Below are positions 51,752-61,023 of a stretch of 64,000 bases of DNA, in pieces. A model generated the notes under the pieces. That model was not told the DNA's origin. It ran no database searches and saw nothing but the letters and a program-made list of their open reading frames with translations. Made by a program: the position numbers and the translations under genes. The stretch is from Halomarina salina. Lineage in GTDB: Archaea; Halobacteriota; Halobacteria; Halobacteriales; Haloarculaceae. The stretch lies in contig NZ_JALLGW010000001.1 of the NCBI RefSeq assembly GCF_023074835.1, positions 124,001 through 188,000 of the forward strand, written 5' to 3'. Position 1 is the first letter of the stretch. Each line of letters opens with the position of its first letter.

Positions 51752-52702
51752 CTACTGCCCGCTCCGTGCCGTCGCCTCGGCGAGCCAGTCCGGCTCCGCC
51801 ACGGTGGTCGAGCCGAGGTCACCGACGACGCGCTCCAGTTCCGCGTCGTAGGTCACCCCGTCCTGCTCGAACGTGAAGCTGAACGACTGGGAGCGGATGA
51901 CGCCCTCGCCGTCGACGAGGACCGCGGCGGCGGCACTGGAGAACGACGCGTCGGACCCGTCGTCGAGACCCGCGTTGACGATGTCGGTCACCGCCGGACC
52001 GCTGGCCTCGTAGCGGGTCACCTGGACGCCGTCGTACGTCTCGGTCCCGACGCGGGTGAACTGGACCTGCCCGAACTCCTCGCTCGACTCGTTGGCTCCG
52101 TCGTCGGGACTCCCGACGAGCGATTCGAGGCTCACGGGCTGGATGGTGCCCGCACCGGTGACGGACACGTCGTACTGCGTCTGCGAGAAGTCACCCATGG
52201 AGACCACCTCGCGCTGGTAGGTCGTCGCCCCGTCGGTGTAGCGCTCGGACGCCGAGGAGACGCTTCCGAACTCGTCGGACGCGCCGGCCACCTCGCTCGT
52301 CGTCTCGGCGAACCCTCGGTCACCCGCGACGTCGACCCGCGACACCGTCTCGAAGGTCGCCTCGGCGAACGACGCGCCCGTGTCGTCCGTCCGTAGCGTC
52401 ATCCGCTCGGTCGCGGTGAAACTCCCAGCGGACTCCAGGGCGGTGACGAACCGCGTGTACGTCGCCCCGTCGAGCGACTCGCCGCTCTGTCCGCCCGTTC
52501 CGGACTGGGTCGTCTCCCCACCGGTCGTCGCCGTGGCCGACCCGCCGTCGGTTCCGGTCGTGTCGGCCACCTCCGTCCCGGCACCCGCGCCGCTCCCGTC
52601 GGTGGTCGCGGCACCACTCGACCCGTCGTTCGACGGCCCCGCACCGCAGCCAGCGAGGACGGTCAGTACACAGAGCACCAGTGTGAGAACAGTACGGTTC
52701 AT
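51752..52702 (-). CDS. LolA-like haloarchaeal lipoprotein
   Basis: A 316-residue lipoprotein with signal MNRTVLTLVLCVLTVLAGC (lipobox LAGC) and a Gly/Ser/Thr-rich spacer. A domain of alternating strands follows (SFTATERMTLRTDDTG, ATFETVSRVDVAGDRGFAE, YTDGATTYQREV, VTRYEASGPAV, IRSQSFSFTFEQDGVTYDAELE) that reads like a LolA/LppX barrel. I believe such proteins are listed as DUF7537-type lipoproteins, but the number is uncertain. The ligand is unknown. Confidence 0.82.
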   Translation of the reverse strand: MNRTVLTLVLCVLTVLAGCGAGPSNDGSSGAATTDGSGAGAGTEVADTTGTDGGSATATTGGETTQSGTGGQSGESLDGATYTRFVTALESAGSFTATERMTLRTDDTGASFAEATFETVSRVDVAGDRGFAETTSEVAGASDEFGSVSSASERYTDGATTYQREVVSMGDFSQTQYDVSVTGAGTIQPVSLESLVGSPDDGANESSEEFGQVQFTRVGTETYDGVQVTRYEASGPAVTDIVNAGLDDGSDASFSSAAAAVLVDGEGVIRSQSFSFTFEQDGVTYDAELERVVGDLGSTTVAEPDWLAEATARSGQ

Positions 52703-52845
52703 CGGCGAGAGAAAGGCGGTCGGTGGAGATAGCCGTCGCGTCGACTCCGGCGACGGCGCTGAACGAAAGAACGTTCCGAAGACGAGAGAATCCGGGAGAC
52801 GGGAGAATCCGGTGAGCAGCGTCGGGCGCTCGACGGCGAACCGCC

Positions 52846-53244
52846 TCAGTCGAGGTTGATGTCCGCGGAGGAGTCCGCGCGGAGGAAGGTGACTTCGAGG
52901 ATGCCGTTGTTGAACGTCGCCGTCGCGGAGTGCTCGTCGACGCGGGTCGGCAGTCGAAGGCGCTCCTCGTACTGGCGGCGGTCGGTCGCGGCCGCGATGG
53001 TGAGCGTCCGCCCGTCGCACTTGATGTCGATGCCGTCCTTCTCGACGCCGGGGAGGTCGGCGACGACGTAGACGTGTTCGTCGTCCTCCTCGGTGGTGAT
53101 GTGGACGTCGTCGCCGAACCCGGCGTCGGCGGCGCTGTGCACGTCGACGCCCATGTCCGCGCCGATCATGTCGTCCATCATCCGACTTAGTTCGCGAAAG
53201 ATATCGTCGAAGGGGTCGCGGTCGTCCCTGTCACGAGGTCCCAT
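52846..53244 (-). CDS. Hsp20/alpha-crystallin family chaperone
   Basis: A 132-residue small heat-shock protein. A short N-terminal arm is followed by the alpha-crystallin core (DDVHITTEEDDEHVYVVADLPGVEKDGIDIKCDGRTLTI), with a typical ADLPGV strand and the ATFNNGILEVTFLRA final strands. The C-terminal IxI anchor appears reduced to DINLD. The start at 53244 (MGPRDRDD) is preferred over one 27 bases upstream. It prevents aggregation of unfolded proteins in family members. Confidence 0.87.
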   Translation of the reverse strand: MGPRDRDDRDPFDDIFRELSRMMDDMIGADMGVDVHSAADAGFGDDVHITTEEDDEHVYVVADLPGVEKDGIDIKCDGRTLTIAAATDRRQYEERLRLPTRVDEHSATATFNNGILEVTFLRADSSADINLD

Positions 53245-53370
53245 GGTGACTAGCAAGACTCTCCGACACATGAACTTTCTGTGTACGCCCGTAGCGATGG
53301 ACAGTCCACTCGCGAGCAGTGAATCGGTTTCGAGACGGTTCGAGCGCGCTGAATCTCGGCGTTGCGCGGC

Positions 53371-54384
53371 TCAGAACCCGAGGCCCATCGCCTCGTCGGT
53401 GCGGGCCATCGACTCCTCGCGGTCGGCCTCTCCGAGGACGGCGCGAATCGCGTCGACGTTCTCGGGGACGACGTCGGACTCCTGGTGAATGGCCTGGAAC
53501 AGGTAGAGGTCGTCGTCCTCGACGGTGATGGACTCGTCCCAGATGCAGTTCTCCCAGATGTCCGCGCGCGGTCGGCCGTGGTCCATCGCGAACTCCTTCA
53601 GTTTCCCCGCGCCGTCGATGGCGTACTTCTCGGGGACGAGGAACAGCCGCGATTCCGCGCCGAGCAGGTCGCGGACCTCGTCGGCCGTCGGAACCTCCTC
53701 TAGCTGGACGTTGACGGAGTGAGTGTGCATCAGCGTCGCCGGCACCTTCATCCCGAGCGTGTCGATGTTCAGGTCCGGGAAGATGGTGTTCACGTCAGGG
53801 CCGTGGTGGCTCGGGAGCGTCACCGGGTTCGGCAGGATGTCGTTGATGGGACCGCGACCGGTCTGGCCGGGGTCGCCGCCGCGACGGACGAGCGTCACGC
53901 GCGCCTTCTGTACGCCGTACTCCTCCTGCAGCGGCGCGAGCAGGCGCGAGAGGCCGGTCGTGTTACAAGAGACGACGCGGACGTGGTCCGCGCCCTCCGC
54001 CTGCGCGTAGTTGCTCCGCGCGTTGAACGAGGTGTCCACGAGGTCCGCGTCCTCGCCGCCCTGGTAGAGGGCGGGCGTGTCGTACTCCTCGTAGATGGGC
54101 TTGTTCTCCGCGCCGATGCCCGACGGGCAGGCGTCGACGACGACGTCACTCGCCTCGACCAGGTCCTCGACGCCGCCGGCGACGTCGATATCCGCCTCGT
54201 CGAACAGGTGCCGACGGTCCTCGACGGCCGCGTACAGCGGGTAGCCCTTCGACACCGCGGTCTCGGCCTCGAAGTTCGGGCGCGTCTTGGCGACGCCGAC
54301 CAGTTCCATGTCGTCCTGGGCGGCGACGGCGTCCGCGACGCGCTTCCCGATGGTACCGTAGCCGTTGATGCCCACGCGTATCAT
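53371..54384 (-). CDS. gapB: archaeal type II glyceraldehyde-3-phosphate dehydrogenase
   Basis: A 337-residue enzyme of the archaeal (type II) class. It has an N-terminal NAD(P) fold [17 protein letters not shown], the catalytic Cys in [14 protein letters not shown] near residue 140, [19 protein letters not shown], and [13 protein letters not shown]. In haloarchaea this type works mainly in gluconeogenesis, while a bacterial-type enzyme serves the glycolytic direction. The start at 54384 is set by [10 protein letters not shown]. It is divergent from the aminopeptidase gene. Confidence 0.95.
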   Translation of the reverse strand: MIRVGINGYGTIGKRVADAVAAQDDMELVGVAKTRPNFEAETAVSKGYPLYAAVEDRRHLFDEADIDVAGGVEDLVEASDVVVDACPSGIGAENKPIYEEYDTPALYQGGEDADLVDTSFNARSNYAQAEGADHVRVVSCNTTGLSRLLAPLQEEYGVQKARVTLVRRGGDPGQTGRGPINDILPNPVTLPSHHGPDVNTIFPDLNIDTLGMKVPATLMHTHSVNVQLEEVPTADEVRDLLGAESRLFLVPEKYAIDGAGKLKEFAMDHGRPRADIWENCIWDESITVEDDDLYLFQAIHQESDVVPENVDAIRAVLGEADREESMARTDEAMGLGF

Positions 54385-54617
54385 GTCCGCACCTCCCCCG
54401 TCGCGGGGCATAATTATTCCGTGGCTACCGTCCACAAACGGTCGGTATTGACTCGTCTTCGAGTGAATTCGTAGGCGCACGGGGACGGGCGACGGCCAGC
54501 CTCGGCACCCGATTCGACGCGGGGCGGTGCGCCCGAACCGGACGTCCCCCGTCACACGACGGTACCGAACGGAGCGATGTGGCAAGGGCTAACTCTGGGG
54601 GTCGGCAACGCCGAACC

Positions 54618-55565
54618 ATGACGGACCTCTCGGCACCAGCCCTGACCGCCATCGAGCAGTGTCTCGCCCTCGACACGGACGAGTCGTGTCTCGTCGTCAC
54701 CGACGAGAAGCGCGAACCAATCGGCGAGGCGCTGTACGACGCCGCCCGCGCGGTCACCGACGACGTGAGCATCGTCCGCTACCCGCCGGGCGACCAGCAC
54801 GGCGAGGAGCCGCCTGCGCCCGTCGCCGCCGCGATGCGCGAGGCCGACGTGTTCCTCGCGCCGACGACGAAGAGCCTGAGTCACACTCGTGCGCGCTCGC
54901 AGGCGACCGCGGCCGGCGCACGCGGCGCGACGCTCCCCGGCATCACCGAGGAGGTGTTTACGACCGGCCTGGACACCGACTACGACGCCATCGAGCGTCA
55001 CACCCGCGAGACGTACGAGCAGGTCGCCGGAGCCGACGAGGTCCGCGTCACCGCCCCGAACGGGACCGACATCACGTTCCGCCCCGGCGAACGCGAGTGG
55101 TTGCAGGACACCGGCATCGTCCACGAGGCAGGCGGGTTCTCGAACCTCCCGGCGGGAGAGACGTTCGTCAGCCCCGAGACCGCCGACGGCACGTACGTCG
55201 TCGACGGGACGATGATGCCCTACGGCCTGCTCGACGGGCAGGAGCTCCGGTTCGAGGTCGAGGACGGATACGTGACGGACATCTCCGACGACGAGGTGCG
55301 CGAGCAGGTCGAGACGGGTGCCGAGGAGGTCGGACAGGACGCGTACAACCTCGCCGAACTCGGCATCGGGACGAACGTCGCCGTCACGGACCTCGTCGGG
55401 TCCGTTCTGCTCGACGAGAAGGCCGCGGGCACGGTCCACATCGCCATCGGCGACGACGCCGGAATCGGCGGCGACACCGACGCACCGCTCCACCTCGACG
55501 GCATCATCCGGGAACCGACCGTGTATGCAGATGGGGAAGAGGTCAGCCTGCCGTCGCCGAACTGA
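54618..55565 (+). CDS. M29/NicX-like aminopeptidase family protein
   Basis: A 315-residue protein resembling the thermophilic aminopeptidase (M29) and 2,5-dihydroxypyridine dioxygenase (NicX) fold. It has an N-terminal Rossmann-like half (ESCLVVTDEKREPIGEAL), then a metal-site half with EAGGFSNLPAGETFVSPE (conserved Glu), AELGIGTN and AAGTVHIAIGDDAGIGG...HLD. The Glu, His and Asp residues are in the usual order. The substrate is undecided between a peptide and an aromatic ring. It is divergent from gapB. Confidence 0.85.
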   Translation: MTDLSAPALTAIEQCLALDTDESCLVVTDEKREPIGEALYDAARAVTDDVSIVRYPPGDQHGEEPPAPVAAAMREADVFLAPTTKSLSHTRARSQATAAGARGATLPGITEEVFTTGLDTDYDAIERHTRETYEQVAGADEVRVTAPNGTDITFRPGEREWLQDTGIVHEAGGFSNLPAGETFVSPETADGTYVVDGTMMPYGLLDGQELRFEVEDGYVTDISDDEVREQVETGAEEVGQDAYNLAELGIGTNVAVTDLVGSVLLDEKAAGTVHIAIGDDAGIGGDTDAPLHLDGIIREPTVYADGEEVSLPSPN

Positions 55566-55649
55566 GTTCGTCGTCTATCGACTGTCAGCGTCTCCCGCGA
55601 ATCGTCGCGTGACCGCGTCCTTTTACGTCCCGACCGGGAACACGCGAGT

Positions 55650-56306
55650 ATGAGCGAACCAGCACAGCAGGTCGCGGTCCCCTGCCCGGCCTGTTCGCCG
55701 GACCTCGAGACCGTCCACGAGGTGCTCGCGCCGGGGGACACGCTGACCGTCCGCTGTACGGAGTGCGACCACACGCACAAGACGTCCATCGAGGAAGAGG
55801 AGGAAGTCGAACGCCCGGTCATCGTCTCGCAGGACGGCGAGTCGTTCAAGACCCGCGTGAACGCGCCGCCCGACGAACTGGTCGCGGTCGGCGAGGAGTT
55901 CATCGTCGACGCCGAGGAGGCGCTGATGACCGTCCGCATCACGAGCCTCGAGGTCGGCGGCGAGCAGCGCGCCGAGTCCGCGCCAGTCGCCGACGTCGAG
56001 ACGTTCTGGACCCGCGCCGTCGACAACGTCACCGTCCCCGTCACGCTGAACCCGAAGGACGGCAGCCACGACGGGACGCGGAGCGTCGACTTCCTGCTCC
56101 CCGGCGACCACGAGTTCGTCGTCGGCGAGACGGTCGAGCTCGGCGACGAGGAGTTCACCGTCAAGTCCATCCGCATCCGCGAGGACGCGGTCGGCCCCGG
56201 CACCGACATGACCCAGTTGCGCTACGACGGCGACGACGCCATCGCGAAGGACATCAAGCGCGTCTACGGCGACGACGAGACCAGCGACGCCTGGTCGGCG
56301 TGGTGA
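55650..56306 (+). CDS. HVO_0476-type zinc finger protein
   Basis: A 218-residue haloarchaeal protein with an N-terminal zinc finger (CPACSPD ... CTECDHTH) and a C-terminal beta-rich region (FLLPGDHEFVVGETVELGDEEFTVKSIRIR). The order gapB - aminopeptidase - this gene - pcm resembles my recollection of Haloferax gene order. A ttttacg box 28 nt upstream supports the ATG. A nucleic-acid or ribosome role is possible but unshown. The next gene starts 10 nt downstream. Confidence 0.87.
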   Translation: MSEPAQQVAVPCPACSPDLETVHEVLAPGDTLTVRCTECDHTHKTSIEEEEEVERPVIVSQDGESFKTRVNAPPDELVAVGEEFIVDAEEALMTVRITSLEVGGEQRAESAPVADVETFWTRAVDNVTVPVTLNPKDGSHDGTRSVDFLLPGDHEFVVGETVELGDEEFTVKSIRIREDAVGPGTDMTQLRYDGDDAIAKDIKRVYGDDETSDAWSAW

Positions 56307-56316
56307 CCCGACGACC

Positions 56317-57003
56317 GTGAGCGACGACACGGACGACGCGACCGGCGACGACGCGACCGGTGGCGACGGGACCGACGAGCGGTTCCGCGACGCGCGGAAC
56401 CGCCTGCTCGACGCCCTGCGCGAGAGCGGCCGGGTCCAGCGCGAGTCGGTCCTCGAAGCGCTGGGCCGCGTCCCGCGTCACGAGTTCCTGCCAGCCGACC
56501 AGCGTGACGCCGCCTACGAGGACCGACCGCTCCCCATCGGACAGGGCCAGACGGTGAGCGCGCCGCACATGGTCGCCATCATGGCCGACCACCTCGCGCT
56601 CTCGCCGGGCGACCGCGTCCTCGAGGTCGGCACCGGCTGTGGCTACCACGCCGCCGTCACCGCCGAACTCGTCGGCGGCGAGCACGTCTACAGCGTCGAG
56701 TACCACGGCGACCTGGCCAACCGCGCCCGCGACACGCTCTCGCGACTCGGCTACGACGTCCACGTCCGCACCGGCGACGGACGAGAGGGCTGGGCCGAGC
56801 ACGCCCCCTACGACGCGGTGTACGCGACGTGCGCTCCCGCCGACCTCCCCGATTCGCTGGTCGACCAGCTAGCACCCGGCGGAACGCTCGTCGCTCCGGT
56901 CGGCGACGACAGCCAGCGACTCGTCGTCGTCGAGAAGGACACCGACGAAGACGTCTCGCGGCGAGCCGAGGGACGCGTGCGGTTCGTCCCGATGCAGGGC
57001 TGA
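56317..57003 (+). CDS. pcm: protein-L-isoaspartate O-methyltransferase
   Basis: A 228-residue PIMT that methylates damaged isoaspartyl residues with S-adenosylmethionine for repair. It carries the family's diagnostic GQTVSAPHMVAIMADHL substrate motif and the SAM-binding LEVGTGCGYHAAVTAEL, with PYDAVYATCAPADLPDSLVDQL downstream. The N terminus has a short acidic haloarchaeal extension. The start is GTG, 10 nt after the preceding stop, consistent with co-transcription. Confidence 0.93.
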   Translation: MSDDTDDATGDDATGGDGTDERFRDARNRLLDALRESGRVQRESVLEALGRVPRHEFLPADQRDAAYEDRPLPIGQGQTVSAPHMVAIMADHLALSPGDRVLEVGTGCGYHAAVTAELVGGEHVYSVEYHGDLANRARDTLSRLGYDVHVRTGDGREGWAEHAPYDAVYATCAPADLPDSLVDQLAPGGTLVAPVGDDSQRLVVVEKDTDEDVSRRAEGRVRFVPMQG

Positions 57004-57072
57004 GGCGACGGAGACCGTTCGGGAGGACGCTGTGCGGTCACTGTTTTGGCGGTGGGCCGGGAACTCGACGAC

Positions 57073-57999
57073 ATGCCCACGCAGGACGCCGGGGACGACG
57101 ACTACCGCGAACTGCTGCTCTGTCACACCGCGCGTCGAATCGGTGTCCTCGACGCACTGGCGACGACCACCGGGACCGCCGAAGGCGTCGCCGCGGAGAC
57201 GGGTATCGACCCGCACGCCGCCGACCTGCTGGTCGAGGCGCTGGCCGACCGCGGCTTCCTCGAACTGGTCGGCGGGGAGTACCAGCCGACCAACCGGATG
57301 CTGGGGTTCCTGACGAAGACCGACGTCCGCTCTATCGGTCGGCTCTCCCACGACCTCGACCGACTCGACGCGTGGCTCGCCTTCCCCGAGACGGCGCGCG
57401 GTGAGGACCCGCCACGCTCGCCGGACTGGACCTCCAACGAACTCGGTGCGCGGGCGGCCCGCCCCGAGACACAGGTCCGAGCGGCCGTGACCGCCGCGCT
57501 ACGTGAAGCGCCCGACGCAGAGCGCGTCACCGTCGTCGGCGACGCGCCCGGTCCGCACGCGGTGGAGTTCGCCGCCCGAGGGCGGGCGGTAACGCTCGTC
57601 GACACCAGCGACCGCGTCGACGCCTCGCGTGCCGGCCTCGAACACGAGTCGGTCACCCTCCTGGCTGGCGACCCGGCGAACCCCGACGACCCGTTCCCCG
57701 CGTCGGACCTCGTCGCGGGCGTCGGGGTGCTGCACCGACTCGAACCTGAGGGGGTCGACACGGTGCTCCGCAAGGCCCACGACGCAGCCCCCGCCTGCGT
57801 CTTCGTCGAGCCGGTCGCGGGTGTCGAGGGTGACGGTGGTCGCTCGACGCTGGCGGCGCTCGACGCCTACGCCTGCGAGGGGACGGCGAGCGTCCACGGC
57901 CGCGAGGAGTTCGTCTCGCGGGTCCGGGCCGCCGGGTTCGACGCGGCCGCCGTCGTGGAGATACCGGGGCTGTCCGACCGGGCCGTCGTCGGTCGATAG
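57073..57999 (+). CDS. SAM-dependent methyltransferase with winged-helix N terminus
   Basis: A 308-residue protein laid out like small-molecule O-methyltransferases. It has an N-terminal winged-helix/dimerisation domain (LLLCHTARRIGVLDALATTTGTAEGVAAETG ... ADLLVEALADRGFLEL) and a C-terminal Rossmann domain with VTVVGDAPGPHAVEFAARG in place of a classic GxGxG motif. The weak SAM motif leaves activity uncertain. It lies between two PIMT homologues on one strand. Confidence 0.8.
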   Translation: MPTQDAGDDDYRELLLCHTARRIGVLDALATTTGTAEGVAAETGIDPHAADLLVEALADRGFLELVGGEYQPTNRMLGFLTKTDVRSIGRLSHDLDRLDAWLAFPETARGEDPPRSPDWTSNELGARAARPETQVRAAVTAALREAPDAERVTVVGDAPGPHAVEFAARGRAVTLVDTSDRVDASRAGLEHESVTLLAGDPANPDDPFPASDLVAGVGVLHRLEPEGVDTVLRKAHDAAPACVFVEPVAGVEGDGGRSTLAALDAYACEGTASVHGREEFVSRVRAAGFDAAAVVEIPGLSDRAVVGR

Positions 58000-58036
58000 C
58001 CGCGCGATATTTACCGCTCGAACTCGGAGTTCGGCC

Positions 58037-58792
58037 ATGGACCCGGCCGTCCTTCGGGAGGACATGGTCGACAGCCTCCAGTACGAGGCGAAGGGCGTCG
58101 TACGGAGCGACGAGGTCGGCCTCGCGATGCGCGACGTCCCCCGACACGAGTTCCTCGGCGACGACCGTTCCGCGTACGCCGACCGCGCGTTCGAGCGACA
58201 CGGGACGACCGTCCTCGCGCCGAGCACCGCCGCCCGCCTCCTCGAAGCGCTCGCGCTCCGGGAGGACGACAACGTCCTCGTCGTCGGCGCGGGCATCGGC
58301 TACACCACGGGCGTCGCCGCGGAGATCGTCGGCGCGGCGAACGTCCACGCCATCGACATCACGCGACGGCTCGTCTACGAGGCCCGGCGCAACCTCTCGT
58401 CGGCGGGCTACGGTGAGGTGCTCGTCGACCGCCGGAACGGGATGGACGGCCTCCCGGAGTATGCACCCTACGACCGCATCCTCCTCGAAGCGGCGGCCAT
58501 CGAGCCGCCACGGGCCCTGGTGACCCAGCTGGCCGACGACGGCCGGCTCGTGATGCCTCTCGGTGCGGGCAGTCAGTCGCTCGTCTCCGTCGGTCCGACG
58601 GGCAGCGTCGAGGAGCGTCACGGCCCGGTGCTGTTCAAGCCGATGCTCGTCGAGGGCGAACAGGCCGACACCGTCGAGCGCAACCGGACCGTCCGCGAGG
58701 ACCGCGAACACGCCGAACGCGGGTCGTCCCGTCGCAACGGCTGGGAGCACGAGTGGCTCGACTGGGACGAGCGACTCCAGGGAACGCGGTAG
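58037..58792 (+). CDS. divergent PIMT-like methyltransferase
   Basis: A 251-residue protein in the PIMT superfamily: MRDVPRHEFLGDDRSAYADRAF, VVGAGIGYTTGVAAEIVG, and PYDRILLEAAAIEPPRALVTQLADDGRLVMPLG. The catalytic SAPHM motif of true PIMTs is replaced by LAPSTAARLLEAL, and GCGYHA by GIGYTT, so isoaspartate repair is doubtful. A Glu/Arg-rich tail of about 45 residues is added. A gatattt box 27 nt upstream gives it its own leaderless promoter. Confidence 0.85.
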   Translation: MDPAVLREDMVDSLQYEAKGVVRSDEVGLAMRDVPRHEFLGDDRSAYADRAFERHGTTVLAPSTAARLLEALALREDDNVLVVGAGIGYTTGVAAEIVGAANVHAIDITRRLVYEARRNLSSAGYGEVLVDRRNGMDGLPEYAPYDRILLEAAAIEPPRALVTQLADDGRLVMPLGAGSQSLVSVGPTGSVEERHGPVLFKPMLVEGEQADTVERNRTVREDREHAERGSSRRNGWEHEWLDWDERLQGTR

Positions 58793-58862
58793 GCTCACAC
58801 GACAGAGGCTCCCGCTCGTTACTCCGACGGCGGGCGTCGGGGTCGACGTCGACGATTCTCGG

Positions 58863-59354
58863 TCAGTTCTCGGCGACCACCAGCAGCCTCGTGTTCGCCC
58901 GTCGGTCGACGAACTCGCCCCCTGCGGGCGGTTTCACGTCGAACGTGACGGTGCCGTCCGCCTGATTCGGTCCGAGCGTCGGAGCGAGGTCGAGCGTCGC
59001 CGTCCCGTCCGTGTCGGTCTCCGCGGTGACGACGCCGTCGAGTCGGGCCGTGTCGGCTTTGGCGACCACCGTCGCGCCGGCGACGGGACGACCCTCCGGC
59101 GTGACCACCCGGACCTCGACCTGCTGGTCGCCGGGGGTCACCACCTCGGGGGTCGGCTGCGTGTCGAGTTCGGTGACCGCGAGTCCCGAGACGCCCGAGA
59201 GCATCTGCATCATCACGCCGAGGCTGGCGACGCCGACGACCAGCGCGATGACGAGTCTGATGGGTAGTCCCTCGATAGCCCGTTCGTCCCCGCGGAGTCG
59301 CCGGAGGTCGTCGCGTGGATCGAACCGGGCGAGGCTGTCGAACCTGTCGAACAT
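58863..59354 (-). CDS. single-pass membrane protein with Ig-like domain
   Basis: A 163-residue protein. It has a cytoplasmic basic/acidic N terminus, one membrane helix (LPIRLVIALVVGVASLGVMM) near residues 30-50, then a carboxypeptidase-regulatory/Ig-like domain (EVRVVTPEGRPVAGATVVAKADTA ... TDTDGTATLDLAPTLG). The domain is probably extracellular. The function is unknown. It is divergent from the HerA-like gene. Confidence 0.78.
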   Translation of the reverse strand: MFDRFDSLARFDPRDDLRRLRGDERAIEGLPIRLVIALVVGVASLGVMMQMLSGVSGLAVTELDTQPTPEVVTPGDQQVEVRVVTPEGRPVAGATVVAKADTARLDGVVTAETDTDGTATLDLAPTLGPNQADGTVTFDVKPPAGGEFVDRRANTRLLVVAEN

Positions 59355-59429
59355 GGCCCGGCGTGGTCCCGTGCGCCTACTTAAACGCTCGGACGAGAGT
59401 TGAAACGCGACGGCGCGACCAGCCCCGCC

Positions 59430-60518
59430 ATGCACGTCCTCGGCAGCACGGCCGAACTCGGTCCGGTCGCCCACCTCGGCGCCTACCGCGCCCGCGACGG
59501 GAGCCCCGGCGAGGAGGTCGGTCTCGACGTCGGCGGCCCGCACGCGGCGCTCGTCGTCGGCAAGCGCGGGTCCGGGAAGTCGTACACGCTCGGCGTCCTC
59601 GCCGAGGAACTGGCCCGAACCGACGGCGTCGCCCCGATCGTCGTCGACCCGATGGGTGCGTTCCGAACGCTCGCCGAGGCCCCCGACGACGTCCCGGCGA
59701 GGGTCGTCGAGCCTCGGGTACGCGCCGACGCACTCGAACCGAAGGCGTGGTGCGCGCTCCTCGGTCTGGACGCCACGGGCGCGGTCGGCGCGCTCGTCTG
59801 GCGCGCCGCGAGCGAGGCGACGACGCTCGACGCGATGCGCGCGTTCGTCGACGCGAGCGACGTGGCGCGAGAGGTCCGACTGGCCGCCGAGAACCACCTC
59901 GACCTCGCCGACTCGTGGGGGGTGTTCGACGGCGACCCCGCGGACCTCTCGGGCGGCGAGGCGACCGTCGTCGACTGCTCCGGACTGGACGACGCCCCGA
60001 TGAACGCGGTCTGTCTCGCCGTCGCCAGCGACTGCTACCGGGGCCGACTCGACGGGTCGGTCGAGCGGCTGCCGTGGCTCCTCGTCGACGAGGCGCACGT
60101 CTTCTTCGAGGGCGTCGCCGCGAGCGCGCTCCGGCGGGTACTCACGCGGGGGCGTGCGCCCGGCGTCAGTCTCGTCTGTGCTACCCAGCGACCGAGCGCG
60201 CTCCCCGGCGTCGCCGTCTCGCAGTCGGACCTCGTGGTGATGCACCGACTGACCGGTCGCGCGGACCTCGCGGCGTTCCGCGACACCCGGCCGACGTACG
60301 TCGACGAGGGGTTCGAGCGCCGGATGCCGGAGCGTCCGGGCGACGCGCTGGTGGTCGACGACGCCACGGAGGGCGTCCACGCGATACGAGTGCGCGAACG
60401 GCTGACGCCACACGGCGGGTCGAGTCCGCGGGTCGAAACCGACGACGGCGATGCCGGGAGAGAGGGAGAGAACGAGAACGCCGACGGGAGGGGTGACGAT
60501 TCCGGTGGAGAGGAGTGA
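59430..60518 (+). CDS. HerA/VirB4-like ATPase
   Basis: A 362-residue P-loop ATPase of the HerA-FtsK group. It has Walker A VVGKRGSGKSYTLGVLAEEL near residue 43, VVDPMGAF, Walker B LPWLLVDEAHVFF near 225, the GRAPGVSLVCATQRPSALP motif and the arginine-containing C-terminal core. Disordered Glu/Gly/Asp residues close the chain. HerA proteins translocate DNA with NurA nuclease; no nurA is nearby, so its partner is unknown. The start at 59430 is chosen at MHVLGSTAELG. Confidence 0.87.
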   Translation: MHVLGSTAELGPVAHLGAYRARDGSPGEEVGLDVGGPHAALVVGKRGSGKSYTLGVLAEELARTDGVAPIVVDPMGAFRTLAEAPDDVPARVVEPRVRADALEPKAWCALLGLDATGAVGALVWRAASEATTLDAMRAFVDASDVAREVRLAAENHLDLADSWGVFDGDPADLSGGEATVVDCSGLDDAPMNAVCLAVASDCYRGRLDGSVERLPWLLVDEAHVFFEGVAASALRRVLTRGRAPGVSLVCATQRPSALPGVAVSQSDLVVMHRLTGRADLAAFRDTRPTYVDEGFERRMPERPGDALVVDDATEGVHAIRVRERLTPHGGSSPRVETDDGDAGREGENENADGRGDDSGGEE

Positions 60519-60630
60519 CGGGTCCGATGTGGAGGGGCGACGATCCCGATGCGGAGGGGGGACGGCCCCGACACGACTGGGTGCCGACCAGTCGAAAGGG
60601 TAGTACCGGCTCGTCCACTACTCGTCGCCG

Positions 60631-61023
60631 ATGCAACGGGGTCGGGCGCTCGCGCTGGTCGCTGCGGGCGCGTTCGTGGGTGCGGTCTGTCGCTACCTCC
60701 TCGCGGTGTGGCTCCCCGACTCGACGGCCTGGCTGCCCGGGACGCTCCCGTGGGGTACCCTCGCCGCGAACGCGCTCGGAGCGTTCGCGCTCGGGGCGCT
60801 CACCGCCCGAGAGCGCGCTCCTGCCGTGTCGCTCGCCGCCGGCACCGGGTTCTGCTCGTCGTTCAGCACCTACAGCACGTTCGCCGTCGAGACGGTCGGC
60901 CTCGGCGGCACGGCCGCAGCGCTGTACGTCGTCGGGACGTACGGCGTCGGTCTCCTCGCAGTGGTCCTCGGTCGGTCCCTCGCCCGGTACGAACGCACGG
61001 CGACCGGAGGTGCCGGCCGCTGA
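60631..61023 (+). CDS. crcB1: fluoride channel CrcB, first copy
   Basis: A 130-residue Fluc/CrcB channel with four helices. It has GAFVGAVCRYLLAVWL at the start (conserved Arg), WGTLAANALGAFALGAL (family Asn), and AGTGFCSSFSTYSTFAVETV, the GFCGxFTTFSTF-type pore motif. Channels of this family export fluoride as dual-topology dimers. The second copy overlaps its stop, and paired paralogues typically form heterodimers of opposite topology. Confidence 0.94.
   Translation: MQRGRALALVAAGAFVGAVCRYLLAVWLPDSTAWLPGTLPWGTLAANALGAFALGALTARERAPAVSLAAGTGFCSSFSTYSTFAVETVGLGGTAAALYVVGTYGVGLLAVVLGRSLARYERTATGGAGR

Noticed and set aside
59430-60518. HerA-NurA DNA end-resection operon
   Set aside because: The ATPase fits the HerA group, but no nurA, mre11 or rad50 gene lies beside it.
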